Below, in pieces: positions 14,191 through 20,192 of a stretch of DNA of 30,294 bases. Under the pieces are notes generated by a model that made no database searches, was not told the origin of the DNA, and saw only the letters and a program-made list of their open reading frames with translations. Within the stretch, counting starts at the first letter, position 1; each line of letters begins with the position of its first letter. A program made the translations under genes and the position numbers. Source of the stretch: a virus; the IMG/VR virus record IMGVR_UViG_3300042305_000299, positions 1-30,294 of that record. One strand, written 5' to 3'.

Positions 14191-14786
14191 TTTACTGATT
14201 TTTTGAGGTGGTTAGTAATATCCTTTTGAGTAGGATTAACGATTTGGTCGATTGGCTTCTTTCTACTTTCAAGGCGATGCTGAATAGCTTGGTACGTTTT
14301 GTAGTCGGAACAATTACTAATCGCAGTTAAAGCCGACTTTGCTTCGGTAGCAGATAGGTCAGTTTCTAACATTAAATTAGTTAATAATACTTTCTCTTGT
14401 TCTGTCGGTGTATCGTGCGTATTCGTAGCATCGGCATCCTTTGTATCATCAATAGCGAACAATCCATTAAGGGCATATTTGCGAGCGTAGGAACTGGCTG
14501 CTCCGGTTACTTGTGCGCCATCCATACCTTTCTTGGTTTCTTCTTCTCTTGCGTAGGCGGTAGCCGTGTACGTTTGTTCCCCATTAGAAAGGGTAGCGAT
14601 TGCCTTTACATAAACCCTATTGCCAATTAACACAATCTCATCCATTAGGGTAAGATAAAAGCCAAGCGGATTGATTACGAGTTTAACGGCTTCGACGATA
14701 TCCTCGCAAGAGCGATATTTGTAGTTACCAAATTTGTTGAATTGCCCTTTCGGTGCTTTTACAAGCGATTGAATTTTTGCTAACAT
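14187..14786 (-). CDS. erf: ERF-family single-strand annealing protein
   Basis: A 199-residue protein of the ERF superfamily, which pairs complementary single strands during phage recombination. Diagnostic stretches are KFGNYKYRSCEDIVEAVK (residues about 18-35), YTATAYAREEETKKGMDGAQ and TGAASSYARKYALNGLFAID with DTKDAD after it (residues about 80-120). The C-terminal tail is charged and less conserved (residues 125-199) and may bind the SSB-like partner. The start ATG at 14786 lies three bases from the stop of a tiny membrane peptide gene. Confidence 0.9.
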   Translation of the reverse strand: MLAKIQSLVKAPKGQFNKFGNYKYRSCEDIVEAVKLVINPLGFYLTLMDEIVLIGNRVYVKAIATLSNGEQTYTATAYAREEETKKGMDGAQVTGAASSYARKYALNGLFAIDDTKDADATNTHDTPTEQEKVLLTNLMLETDLSATEAKSALTAISNCSDYKTYQAIQHRLESRKKPIDQIVNPTQKDITNHLKKSVK

Positions 14787-14789
14787 AGT

Positions 14790-14870
14790 TTAGTTTTTTA
14801 AGGTGTATAGTATAGCGAGTAAAAAAAGACAAGCTAAGATAAGCAAGGAAATAATAATTACTGAGATCAT
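14790..14870 (-). CDS. 26-residue membrane peptide before ERF
   Basis: A small frame coding for MISVIIISLLILACLFLLAI and six more residues (LYTLKN), almost entirely one membrane helix. The stop lies three bases before the ERF start, so it could act as a leader whose translation passes ribosomes to ERF. It is also possible that it is non-functional; only size, hydrophobicity and placement support it. Confidence 0.4.
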   Translation of the reverse strand: MISVIIISLLILACLFLLAILYTLKN

Positions 14871-14890
14871 AAGTTTGGTTTTTAGTATTA

Positions 14891-14925
14891 GGGGGAGGCG
14901 ACCATAACCCATAAGAACCTCCCCC
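14891..14925 (-). other. GC-rich hairpin in the leader of the ERF segment
   Basis: GGGGGAGG at 14891-14898 pairs with CCTCCCCC at 14918-14925 around a 19-base loop. There is no T-run on either side, so it is not a standard terminator. On the minus strand it stands about 21 bases before the 26-residue peptide gene, within the 84-base gap 14871-14954, where it could slow transcription or control translation of ERF. Confidence 0.45.
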
Positions 14926-14954
14926 CGTTTCTAATTCGTTGCAGATTAAACTCC

Positions 14955-15035
14955 TTAACGACACGGAGTATTCAGTAATGAGTAGATATATTTAATCCAC
15001 TCGTTAAAATCTTTTGGCGGGTTAGGCGGGTACAC
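14955..15035 (-). CDS. Possible 26-residue peptide with GTG start
   Basis: From the GTG at 15035 the frame reads MYPPNPPKDFNEWIKYIYSL and then LNTPCR. Its start overlaps the end of the preceding gene by 14 bases. The composition (Pro-rich start, amphipathic helix) is plausible for a real small protein, but such a short frame can easily arise by chance. Confidence 0.3.
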   Translation of the reverse strand: MYPPNPPKDFNEWIKYIYSLLNTPCR

Positions 15036-15252
15036 GGTTCGCATTGAATAAAGATTTTACTTGTTTCATAGTATAAGATTGACCAGAGAGGAATAACCCC
15101 ATTGCAAGCCATTCGGCTTTGATGGCATCGAACTCTAAAGTGATTTCCCCTGTTGTTGCATTCGCACCTACAAACTCGACTTTAAAAAGTGAGGTCGGGT
15201 TTTCTAATAAGTAGGTAGCGGTTTCGGCTGAGAAGTTTAATTGAATTTTCAT
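15022..15252 (-). CDS. Hypothetical small protein, early operon
   Basis: A 76-residue protein with a strand-rich start (MKIQLNFSAETATYLL) and a helical end (WLAMGLFLSGQSYTMKQVKS). It is the second gene of the leftward operon and therefore expected to be expressed early. I recognise no family. An early host-takeover or control role is possible but not shown by the sequence. Confidence 0.6.
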   Translation of the reverse strand: MKIQLNFSAETATYLLENPTSLFKVEFVGANATTGEITLEFDAIKAEWLAMGLFLSGQSYTMKQVKSLFNANRVPA

Positions 15253-15270
15253 CGTGTTTAGTTTTAAAGA

Positions 15271-15354
15271 TTAAAAAGAAATTTGGTCTTGTAATTTACC
15301 AACAATGTAGCAAATAACCAAGAGTGCGATTAGTAATTTTGTTTGTGGTTTCAT
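15271..15354 (-). CDS. 27-residue membrane peptide, first gene of the leftward operon
   Basis: The frame reads MKPQTKLLIALLVICYIVGK and then LQDQISF, one membrane helix with a short charged start. It begins about 17 bases after the expected transcription start of the promoter at 15379-15410, so it would be the first thing translated from that operon. It could be a leader peptide or a small early membrane protein. Size alone keeps confidence modest. Confidence 0.45.
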   Translation of the reverse strand: MKPQTKLLIALLVICYIVGKLQDQISF

Positions 15355-15378
15355 AGTTTTTGTTCGTTGTTTAGGATT

Positions 15379-15410
15379 CAAAACTAACACCTATTATCCA
15401 CATCACCAAA
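15379..15410 (-). promoter_or_regulatory. Bacteroidota-type promoter for the leftward operon
   Basis: On the minus strand TTTG (15407-15410) is followed after exactly 20 bases by TAGTTTTG (15379-15386). This matches the known Bacteroidota primary sigma promoter, TTTG with 19-21 bases to TAnnTTTG. Transcription would begin at about 15371, giving a leader of about 17 bases to the first small gene. It would let the host polymerase transcribe the replication and recombination genes early. Confidence 0.75.
15394..15402 (+). promoter_or_regulatory. Perfect DnaA box within the promoter spacer
   Basis: TTATCCACA matches the DnaA consensus TTATNCACA. It lies between the -33 and -7 elements of the leftward promoter, so a bound protein would block RNA polymerase. 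Either the host DnaA or the phage DnaA domain IV-like protein (11013-11453) could bind. The AT-rich stretch next to it (15411-15480) could melt, so the site may also serve the origin. Confidence 0.7.
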
Positions 15411-15487
15411 CATTTCTTTATCTTTTTTTTAGATTTTTATAACTCATTGATAATTAAATAGATAACATATTGATTTATATGGTTTTG

Positions 15488-15529
15488 TAGGGTATTCCAT
15501 AGGTATGCCTTACTCTATACAGTACCCTA
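15488..15529. repeat. Inverted repeat in the divergent control region
   Basis: TAGGGTA (15488-15494) pairs with TACCCTA (15523-15529), and inside it ATAG (15499-15502) pairs with CTAT (15515-15518). The two-level symmetry over 42 bases suggests a protein-binding site or a cruciform in the intergenic region 15355-15602. It lies about 75-115 bases before the sigma factor gene, so it may be its operator. Confidence 0.5.
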
Positions 15530-15544
15530 TAATATAAAGAAGAA

Positions 15545-15575
15545 GAATAATAAGAGGAATAATAAGAGGAATAAT
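15545..15575. repeat. 12-bp iterons before the sigma factor gene
   Basis: GAATAATAAGAG is repeated directly at 15545-15556 and 15557-15568, with a third partial copy GAATAAT at 15569-15575. Purine-rich tandem repeats in an AT-rich region beside a DnaA box are typical of origins, but could also be a binding array for the replication protein or part of the sigma gene's leader. Confidence 0.5.
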
Positions 15576-15602
15576 ATGTATTATATTAGATGATGTTTTT
15601 CA

Positions 15603-16106
15603 ATGAATAAACGTGATTTCATCATACAAGAAATGTATCTCAGTAGGGATATTAACGATGCCATCGGTAAGATGAATCCTAACGATTTGCAGGATGATTT
15701 GCGCCAAGAGGTATTCCTTGTGTTATGTGAAATGGATGAAGCCAAACTATTTGAAATGTACGATGGTGGATATCTAAAATACTTTATCGTTCGTACCATA
15801 CTAAATATGGCTAAGAGCGACCGCAGTAACTTTTACAAAAGGTTTCGCCAGGTTTATGCCGAGATTCCGGTTACATACGAAATAAAAAAAGAGGAATACG
15901 ATGAAACCTTAATGAATAAACTTGAAAAGGGATTGGAAGTTTTGCATTGGTACGAAGCAGAATTATTAAAGCTATATGCAAACAACGGAAAGAATCTTTT
16001 GGCAATAAGCAGAGAAACAAAGATACCTTATCGATCTTTGATTAAGACAATACGCAAAGCAAAAATATTGATGAAATATAAAATCAGGAATAATGAAAAT
16101 ATTTGA
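15603..16106 (+). CDS. Phage-encoded RNA polymerase sigma factor (ECF-like)
   Basis: A 167-residue protein with the two-domain layout of small sigma factors. The region 2-like part has LQDDLRQEVFLVLCEM and then YFIVRTILNMAKSDRSNFYK with a basic end (KRFRQ). The region 4-like helix-turn-helix is LLAISRETKIPYRSLIKTIR (residues about 133-152). Similar proteins occur in Bacteroidota phages. It would redirect host RNA polymerase to phage promoters; the bipartite element at 20158 and 29189 is a candidate target. It is the first gene of the rightward unit, after the control region, consistent with an early or middle regulator. Confidence 0.75.
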   Translation: MNKRDFIIQEMYLSRDINDAIGKMNPNDLQDDLRQEVFLVLCEMDEAKLFEMYDGGYLKYFIVRTILNMAKSDRSNFYKRFRQVYAEIPVTYEIKKEEYDETLMNKLEKGLEVLHWYEAELLKLYANNGKNLLAISRETKIPYRSLIKTIRKAKILMKYKIRNNENI

Positions 16107-16350
16107 AGTCATCTTAGCGGCTAACTTCTTTAGCTTCTATTTTATCGTTCAAAACAACTTTCCGCAAAAGTGGAAACTAAACTTTAAGCCGTTTAATTGT
16201 ACGCTTTGCCTGACTGCTTGGATTGGTTTAATTCTTTATATCCTTCCTTTATGTGCAACCGAAGCAATGTTATGTATGTTCGGTGCTGGTGTGATCTCGC
16301 CATTCTTTAGAAACTTTTTAAATAATTTATATGAAGCAAAAAGACATTGA
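16093..16350 (+). CDS. Small membrane protein with CxxC motif
   Basis: An 85-residue protein with two hydrophobic segments (about residues 3-20 and 41-68). NCTLCLTAW just before the second segment holds a CxxC pair, as in DUF1360-like phage membrane proteins. The function is unknown. It overlaps both neighbours by 14 and 20 bases, so it is part of the sigma-factor operon. Confidence 0.6.
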   Translation: MKIFEVILAANFFSFYFIVQNNFPQKWKLNFKPFNCTLCLTAWIGLILYILPLCATEAMLCMFGAGVISPFFRNFLNNLYEAKRH

Positions 16351-16621
16351 CTTTTGTCAACAACACATTATCAACTTTGAATCGGTAAAACTTGGCTTTA
16401 CTCGAAACATTCCTTTCGATGTATTGGGGGAATACGAAAGAATGTATCGTGAATACTTAGATGCTCAATTCATCCTAACCTATTGGTGTGGCGAGTGTGT
16501 TTTCGATATGCTCAAAAGATTGATTACTTTATTTGAATTAACATTAGCTGCACAACCGAAAGTGCAAATTGAACAAGCACAACCAGAAGTGCAAAAAAAG
16601 CGAGGCAGACCTAAAAAATGA
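16331..16621 (+). CDS. Hypothetical protein with C-terminal AT-hook
   Basis: A 96-residue protein. The body has an YREYLDAQFILTYWCGECVF segment and an amphipathic helix with ending QPEVQKKRGRPKK. The terminal KKRGRPKK is an AT-hook that could bind AT-rich minor groove. The WCGECVFDMLKRL core seems common in Bacteroidota phages, but has no known role. It overlaps the glycosyltransferase gene by four bases. Confidence 0.6.
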   Translation: MKQKDIDFCQQHIINFESVKLGFTRNIPFDVLGEYERMYREYLDAQFILTYWCGECVFDMLKRLITLFELTLAAQPKVQIEQAQPEVQKKRGRPKK

Positions 16622-17616
16622 GAATACTTGTATTAACTGCACCCAACTCTGGTGTCGGCTATCATCGTTTAATGTTGCCAATTTATTATTTGGAAAAGAC
16701 GTATGCGATGTTTACCGATTCCTTAACCGATGAGGTATTAGAGGAAAACTTTGATCTTGTAATTTTCAACCGCTTTATACCAGGCACTACCTTAGAAACA
16801 CTAATTGAGAAGCGAGATAAGTATGGCTTTAAGATTATTTGCGATATAGATGACTATTGGATATTGGATAGTTCACACATTTTAGCAAGTGTATATCCCA
16901 CACAAGAAATTATCAATCACATAAAGATTTCCGATTTAGTTACTTGCACGAATGAAAAGCTATGGAATGAGATTCGACCTTTGAACTCTAATGTCGCTAT
17001 TCTACCGAATGCTTTGCCTTATGGTAACGACCAATTTACCGATGTAAGAGAATACACCGATAAGGTTAAGTTTGTCTATACAGGTTCGATAACGCACGAA
17101 GAAGATATCAAGATTATTCAATTCCCTTTTAAAAAAGTAGCTTCCGATAATTCACTTAGAAACAAGGTGCATTTCCAATTGTGTGGCTTTGATGATAGAG
17201 GCGAGGGTTCGGCAGCCATCTGGCATCGGATGATCTCGAACTTTACTTGCGGATTAAAGTTAGGCGATGTAAGAAGGTTTCTGCCTGTTACGGAATATAT
17301 GAACTTCTATAACGATGCGGATTGTTCTATCGTTCCGCTAAGAGCAACAAGGTTCAACTCAATGAAATCAAACCTTAAACTCTTAGAAGCAGCCACAAAG
17401 AAAATTCCCGTAATAGGTAGCCACGTTGAGCCATATCTTAATTCGCCAATGATAGAGGTTAACTATCAAAGCGATTGGTACAAAGAGATTAAAAAAGTTG
17501 CCGAAGATGCTATTTATAGGCAAGAGAAAGGTTTGCAGCTATTCGAATGGGCAGTTACAAACTTTAGCTTATTTAAGGTAAACGAGAAAAGAAAACAATT
17601 GTATGCCAATCTATAA
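16618..17616 (+). CDS. GT4-like (GT-B fold) glycosyltransferase
   Basis: A 332-residue protein with the start MRILVLTAPNSGVGYHR, a Rossmann-type first strand and glycine-rich loop. The second half has KFVYTGSITHEEDIKII, the strand-loop where GT-B enzymes bind the nucleotide sugar. NFYNDADCSIVPLRATRF follows, then SMKSNLKLLEAATKKIPVIG, the K-LE helix typical of GT4 enzymes (residues about 255-275). It should transfer a sugar from an activated donor to an unknown acceptor: the phage particle, phage DNA or the host surface. It is the first gene of a four-gene glycan cassette reaching to 19251. Confidence 0.8.
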   Translation: MRILVLTAPNSGVGYHRLMLPIYYLEKTYAMFTDSLTDEVLEENFDLVIFNRFIPGTTLETLIEKRDKYGFKIICDIDDYWILDSSHILASVYPTQEIINHIKISDLVTCTNEKLWNEIRPLNSNVAILPNALPYGNDQFTDVREYTDKVKFVYTGSITHEEDIKIIQFPFKKVASDNSLRNKVHFQLCGFDDRGEGSAAIWHRMISNFTCGLKLGDVRRFLPVTEYMNFYNDADCSIVPLRATRFNSMKSNLKLLEAATKKIPVIGSHVEPYLNSPMIEVNYQSDWYKEIKKVAEDAIYRQEKGLQLFEWAVTNFSLFKVNEKRKQLYANL

Positions 17617-18004
17617 ATGCAGTAACGGCAGATATCGCATAGGGACAGGCGGTTGCGTTTTTGAAACAAAAGAGAAAGCCGAAAAAGCATATAAAGCTAT
17701 TTTGGCACAAGGTAAATTAGCTGCACAAAAAGTAAGTTTAGATTACGATGGAGTGTTAAGTACGACGCGTGGTAAATTGTTATTGAAAAAACTACTAAGC
17801 GAGGGTACTGATGTTTATGTAATTTCAGCACGCAGCGAAGAAATGAACGTTGAGGGAGTGCCAGCTTCGCGTATTTATGCAACAAGTTCAAATAAAGCCA
17901 AAATTGAAAAAATAAAAGAACTTGGAATTGAAACACATTATGACGACAATCCTGATGTTGTAAATGAATTAAAAAAATTAAATATCAAATCAATAAAGTG
18001 GTAG
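17603..18004 (+). CDS. Fusion of small phage domain and HAD-like hydrolase
   Basis: A 133-residue protein in two parts. Residues 1-38 (MPIYKCSNGRYRIG, then FETKEKAEKAYKAIL) match a small module seen at the ends of phage capsid or packaging proteins. Residues 42-133 look like a compact HAD phosphatase: VSLDYDGVLST (Asp47 and Asp49 of the DxDG motif), then VYVISAR with the Ser that fits motif II, and HYDDNPDVV (Asp-Asp) as the last acidic motif. It may remove a phosphate from a nucleotide or sugar phosphate; its place inside the glycan cassette favours a sugar substrate. The fusion is unusual. Confidence 0.65.
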   Translation: MPIYKCSNGRYRIGTGGCVFETKEKAEKAYKAILAQGKLAAQKVSLDYDGVLSTTRGKLLLKKLLSEGTDVYVISARSEEMNVEGVPASRIYATSSNKAKIEKIKELGIETHYDDNPDVVNELKKLNIKSIKW

Positions 18005-18162
18005 TTGAGTTATGGCTAAACTTGGAACTATTGGAAAGCAAACATTTGGCAAGCGAAGAAAAGGAAAGGCTCATAAGAAGTATAATAAACACAATCGAAA
18101 GGAAAGAAATTATCGAGGACAAGGAAAGTGTTGAAATTGACTATCTTAAACTAATGAACTAA
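17998..18162 (+). CDS. Possible 54-residue protein, overlapping frame
   Basis: From the GTG at 17998 an acidic, leucine-rich helical frame runs to a TAA whose last base is the first base of the next ATG (TAATG). It reads LWLNLELLESKHLASEEKER, then LIRSIINTIERKEII. Heptad-like spacing and the tight coupling to the acyltransferase gene support it, but it shares nearly all its DNA with the basic 40-residue frame (18012-18134). Only one may be real, or both. Confidence 0.35.
   Translation: MVVELWLNLELLESKHLASEEKERLIRSIINTIERKEIIEDKESVEIDYLKLMN
18012..18134 (+). CDS. 40-residue very basic peptide
   Basis: The ATG at 18012 opens MAKLGTIGKQTFGKRRKGKA, then HKKYNKHNRKERNYRGQGKC, with about two in five residues Lys or Arg. 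Small proteins ending in KYRGQG or NYRGQG with such basic runs recur in Bacteroidota phages, as I recall; they could bind nucleic acid or sit inside the particle. It lies between the HAD fusion and the acyltransferase genes. Confidence 0.55.
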   Translation: MAKLGTIGKQTFGKRRKGKAHKKYNKHNRKERNYRGQGKC

Positions 18163-18638
18163 TGTACATACACCCTACCGCAATTATTTACCCAAATGTA
18201 ATTATCGAACCCGATGTTTACATCGGTCCTTATTGTATTATTGGTGCGCCTGCGGAATGGAAAGGCTATGAGCATTGCGAGGGATTGGTAACGATATTAT
18301 CAGGCACAAGGCTTACGGGTTTGGTTACAGTAGATAGCGGAACGGAGCGCAGAACGATAATCGGTAAAGGTTGTTACCTTATGAAGCACTCGCACGTTGG
18401 TCACGATGCTATCTTGGTCGAGAATGTTACGTTAAGTTGTGGCGCAAAAGTCGGTGGGTTCACTATAATTGAAAAGAATTGCAACATAGGACTGAATGCG
18501 GTTTTGCATCAAATGATAAGAATACCCGAGGGTTGTATGATTGGTGCTTCAGGATTTGTCGGTAAAAAATCTATTTTGAAACCTAATTACAAATATGCAG
18601 GTGTACCTGTAAAAGAAATCGGAAGCAATGCTCGTTAA
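18162..18638 (+). CDS. LpxA-like hexapeptide acyltransferase
   Basis: A 158-residue left-handed beta-helix protein. Imperfect hexapeptide repeats run through the sequence: IHPTAIIYPNVIIEPDVYIG, then IIGKGCYLMKHSHVGHDAIL and VENVTLSCGAKVGGFTIIEK. The HSHVGHD stretch (residues about 77-83) carries the His expected at the active site of LpxA-type UDP-sugar acyltransferases. It lacks the C-terminal helical domain of LpxA, which is about 260 residues, so it is closer to short sugar O- or N-acyltransferases. In the cassette it probably acylates the sugar handled by the flanking glycosyltransferases. A phage copy is notable. Confidence 0.8.
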   Translation: MYIHPTAIIYPNVIIEPDVYIGPYCIIGAPAEWKGYEHCEGLVTILSGTRLTGLVTVDSGTERRTIIGKGCYLMKHSHVGHDAILVENVTLSCGAKVGGFTIIEKNCNIGLNAVLHQMIRIPEGCMIGASGFVGKKSILKPNYKYAGVPVKEIGSNAR

Positions 18639-19251
18639 TGTAATCTTATTAAACTACGAAAGAAAGGAACACACCCAAAGGGTTAAGAATGTAAACTTCT
18701 CTAACGCAGGGTTTCATTTTGACTTTATAGAGGTTGAAATGAAAGGCATATCAAGAGCCATTAACTACGGCATAAGTAGAAGTTATCAATACGACGCTAT
18801 TGTAACGATGGCAAACGATATTTTAATGCCCGACGATTGGTTGGCGCGAATGGTAGAAGCTGCATACGCTATCCCGAATACAGGAATGTGTGGCATACAT
18901 TGCGTAGAAGGTTTAGGTGAAAGAACTTATGTTCAAGATATTCCTATTCATAAAGCCGATGCGGTATTTGGAAATGTTTTAATCCCGATGAAAGCTATTG
19001 AAACAATAGGAAAGTTTAACGAGGTATACGACCCATATGGTATGCAAGACCGAGATTATTCATTTAGGTTACAACAAACAGGACACTTAAATTATTACTT
19101 AGGAGGATTAACGGCTGAGCATATAGGACACGATGTGGGACAAGACACACCTTATAGAAGGATGAAAGATGAAGGGTTAAGCAAGTGCGATAAACTATGG
19201 GCGCAAGAAACTGCCAAATATCAATCTACCAATAATTACGTTATTCTATGA
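18628..19251 (+). CDS. GT2-like (GT-A fold) glycosyltransferase
   Basis: A 207-residue protein beginning MLVNVILLNYERKEHTQRVK, the strand and loop typical of GT-A enzymes. YDAIVTMANDILMPDDWLAR places the acidic metal-binding motif near residue 60. DPYGMQDRDYSFRL (residues about 135-148) resembles the later acidic motif with the ED-D pattern near the catalytic base. It overlaps the acyltransferase by 11 bases and the ParB-like gene by four. Together with GT4, HAD and the acyltransferase it makes a small glycan pathway; donor and acceptor are unknown. Confidence 0.75.
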   Translation: MLVNVILLNYERKEHTQRVKNVNFSNAGFHFDFIEVEMKGISRAINYGISRSYQYDAIVTMANDILMPDDWLARMVEAAYAIPNTGMCGIHCVEGLGERTYVQDIPIHKADAVFGNVLIPMKAIETIGKFNEVYDPYGMQDRDYSFRLQQTGHLNYYLGGLTAEHIGHDVGQDTPYRRMKDEGLSKCDKLWAQETAKYQSTNNYVIL

Positions 19252-19694
19252 AAATAGAAAAGGTTTTTATTAGTCAAGTAAAACTTAATCCTAATAACCC
19301 AAGAATAATTAAGGATGAAAAGTTTGCTAAACTTGTAAAGAGCATAGAAGATTTCCCTGCTATGTTGGATATTCGACCTATTGTAGTAAATGAAGATATG
19401 ATTGTTTTAGGCGGTAATATGAGATTAAGAGCGTGCCAAGAAGCAGGCTTAAAAGAAATACCCATCATAAAAGCCTCAAACCTAACCGAAGAACAACAAA
19501 AGGAATTTATCATCAAGGATAATGTAGGATTCGGGGAATGGCATTGGAACGACCTGGCTAACAATTGGTTTCCACAAGAACTCGAAGATTGGGGATTAGA
19601 TATACCCGATTTAGATGAAGATATAAAACAAAAAGACAATACAAAGACAGAAACTAATTTGTGTCCGAATTGTGGCACGGAAATAGTGAAGTAA
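19248..19694 (+). CDS. ParB/Srx-fold protein with zinc finger
   Basis: A 148-residue protein. Residues 1-90 have the ParB N-domain: VKLNPNNPRIIKDEKF, then IRPIVVNEDMIVLGGNMRLR with ACQEAGLKEIPI, where GGNMRLRA is the conserved ParB box II. Residues 95-120 (EFIIKDNVGFGEWHWNDLA) are typical of the phage forms next to terminases. The C-terminus ends with CPNCGTEI, half of a zinc ribbon. In phages these proteins may be CTPases or nucleases, or regulate packaging; no partner ParA is present. It stands 9 bases before the small terminase gene. Confidence 0.75.
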   Translation: MKIEKVFISQVKLNPNNPRIIKDEKFAKLVKSIEDFPAMLDIRPIVVNEDMIVLGGNMRLRACQEAGLKEIPIIKASNLTEEQQKEFIIKDNVGFGEWHWNDLANNWFPQELEDWGLDIPDLDEDIKQKDNTKTETNLCPNCGTEIVK

Positions 19695-19703
19695 TAGAGA
19701 GAA

Positions 19704-20066
19704 ATGGCAAATGAACAAAACTTAAAACCCTTTAAGAAAGGGGAGGTGGCTAACCCTAATGGCAGACCTAAAAAGTATGTAACCCTACTTAGAGAGCAAG
19801 GGTACAAGCTATCCGAGATTAACGATACTATCCAAGTAATGCTTCAAATGGGTGTGGATGAATTAAAAGAGGTATGGGATAATCCTAAAGCTACAATTTT
19901 GGAAAAGACAATCGCCAATGCAATGCGAAAGAGTTTAGAGAAAGGTAGTTTGTATTCGGTAGAAACTTTATTAACAAGGGTTTACGGCAAGCCAAAAGAA
20001 AGCCAACAAATTCAAACCGATAGTCGGATTGAGGTAGTTTTTGTAAACGGCAAAACAATATTATGA
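19704..20066 (+). CDS. Small terminase subunit-like protein
   Basis: A 120-residue protein with the start KPFKKGEVANPNGRPKKYVT, the NPNGRPK motif of DUF5681-type small terminase-associated proteins. The middle is helical (REQGYKLSEINDTIQVML, then ATILEKTIANAMRKSLEKGS). A helical middle and C-terminal strand (RIEVVFVNGKTIL) fit a DNA-recognising packaging subunit. It is the last gene before the large terminase, with about 430 bases of other sequence between. The terminase call rests on motif and position. Confidence 0.65.
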   Translation: MANEQNLKPFKKGEVANPNGRPKKYVTLLREQGYKLSEINDTIQVMLQMGVDELKEVWDNPKATILEKTIANAMRKSLEKGSLYSVETLLTRVYGKPKESQQIQTDSRIEVVFVNGKTIL

Positions 20067-20069
20067 TGC

Positions 20070-20115
20070 TTGTTCGGAGTGGTACTCGCCTCTGCTGACC
20101 TTGACCAGCGAACAA
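20070..20115 (+). other. GC-rich structured element after the small terminase gene
   Basis: TTGTTCG (20070-20076) pairs with CGAACAA (20109-20115). The 32 bases inside form a small hairpin GAGT-ggt-ACTC (20077-20087) and a weaker CTG/CAG one (20092-20108). The stretch is clearly more GC-rich than its surroundings. Lying between small and large terminase genes, it could be a packaging start site (cos or pac) or a structured RNA. In 20067-20157 I see no convincing gene. Confidence 0.4.
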
Positions 20116-20157
20116 AGGATGCCCTACGTCTATCCTAAAAAGAGGCAAACCAATTTT

Positions 20158-20192
20158 TATATGGTACATAAGTATAACAATTGCTATTTATG
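20158..20192 (+). promoter_or_regulatory. Conserved bipartite promoter-like element, copy 1
   Basis: TATATGGTA (20158-20166), 17 bases, then CTATTTATG (20184-20192). Both 9-mers and the exact spacing are repeated at 29189-29223. The 17-base spacing is that of a sigma-type promoter, but the boxes do not match the TTTG/TAnnTTTG type, so the phage sigma factor is a candidate reader. The downstream genes are terminase and tail genes. Confidence 0.65.

Noticed and set aside
14725-14964. Minus-strand frame of 79 codons overlapping the ERF start and the hairpin
   Set aside because: It covers the ERF start in another frame, has an odd composition (GGGSYGLWSPPPN from the hairpin) and no coupling to neighbours. 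The 26-residue peptide frame fits the spacing better.
15476-15510. TATATGGTT near the sigma factor gene as a third copy of the bipartite element
   Set aside because: The first box matches 8 of 9 bases, but 17 bases later the sequence is GGTATGCCT, which does not resemble CTATTTATG.
20181-20189. TTG at 20181 as start of the frame before the terminase
   Set aside because: It overlaps the second box of the promoter-like element and adds only three residues; the ATG at 20190 is the more likely annotation start.
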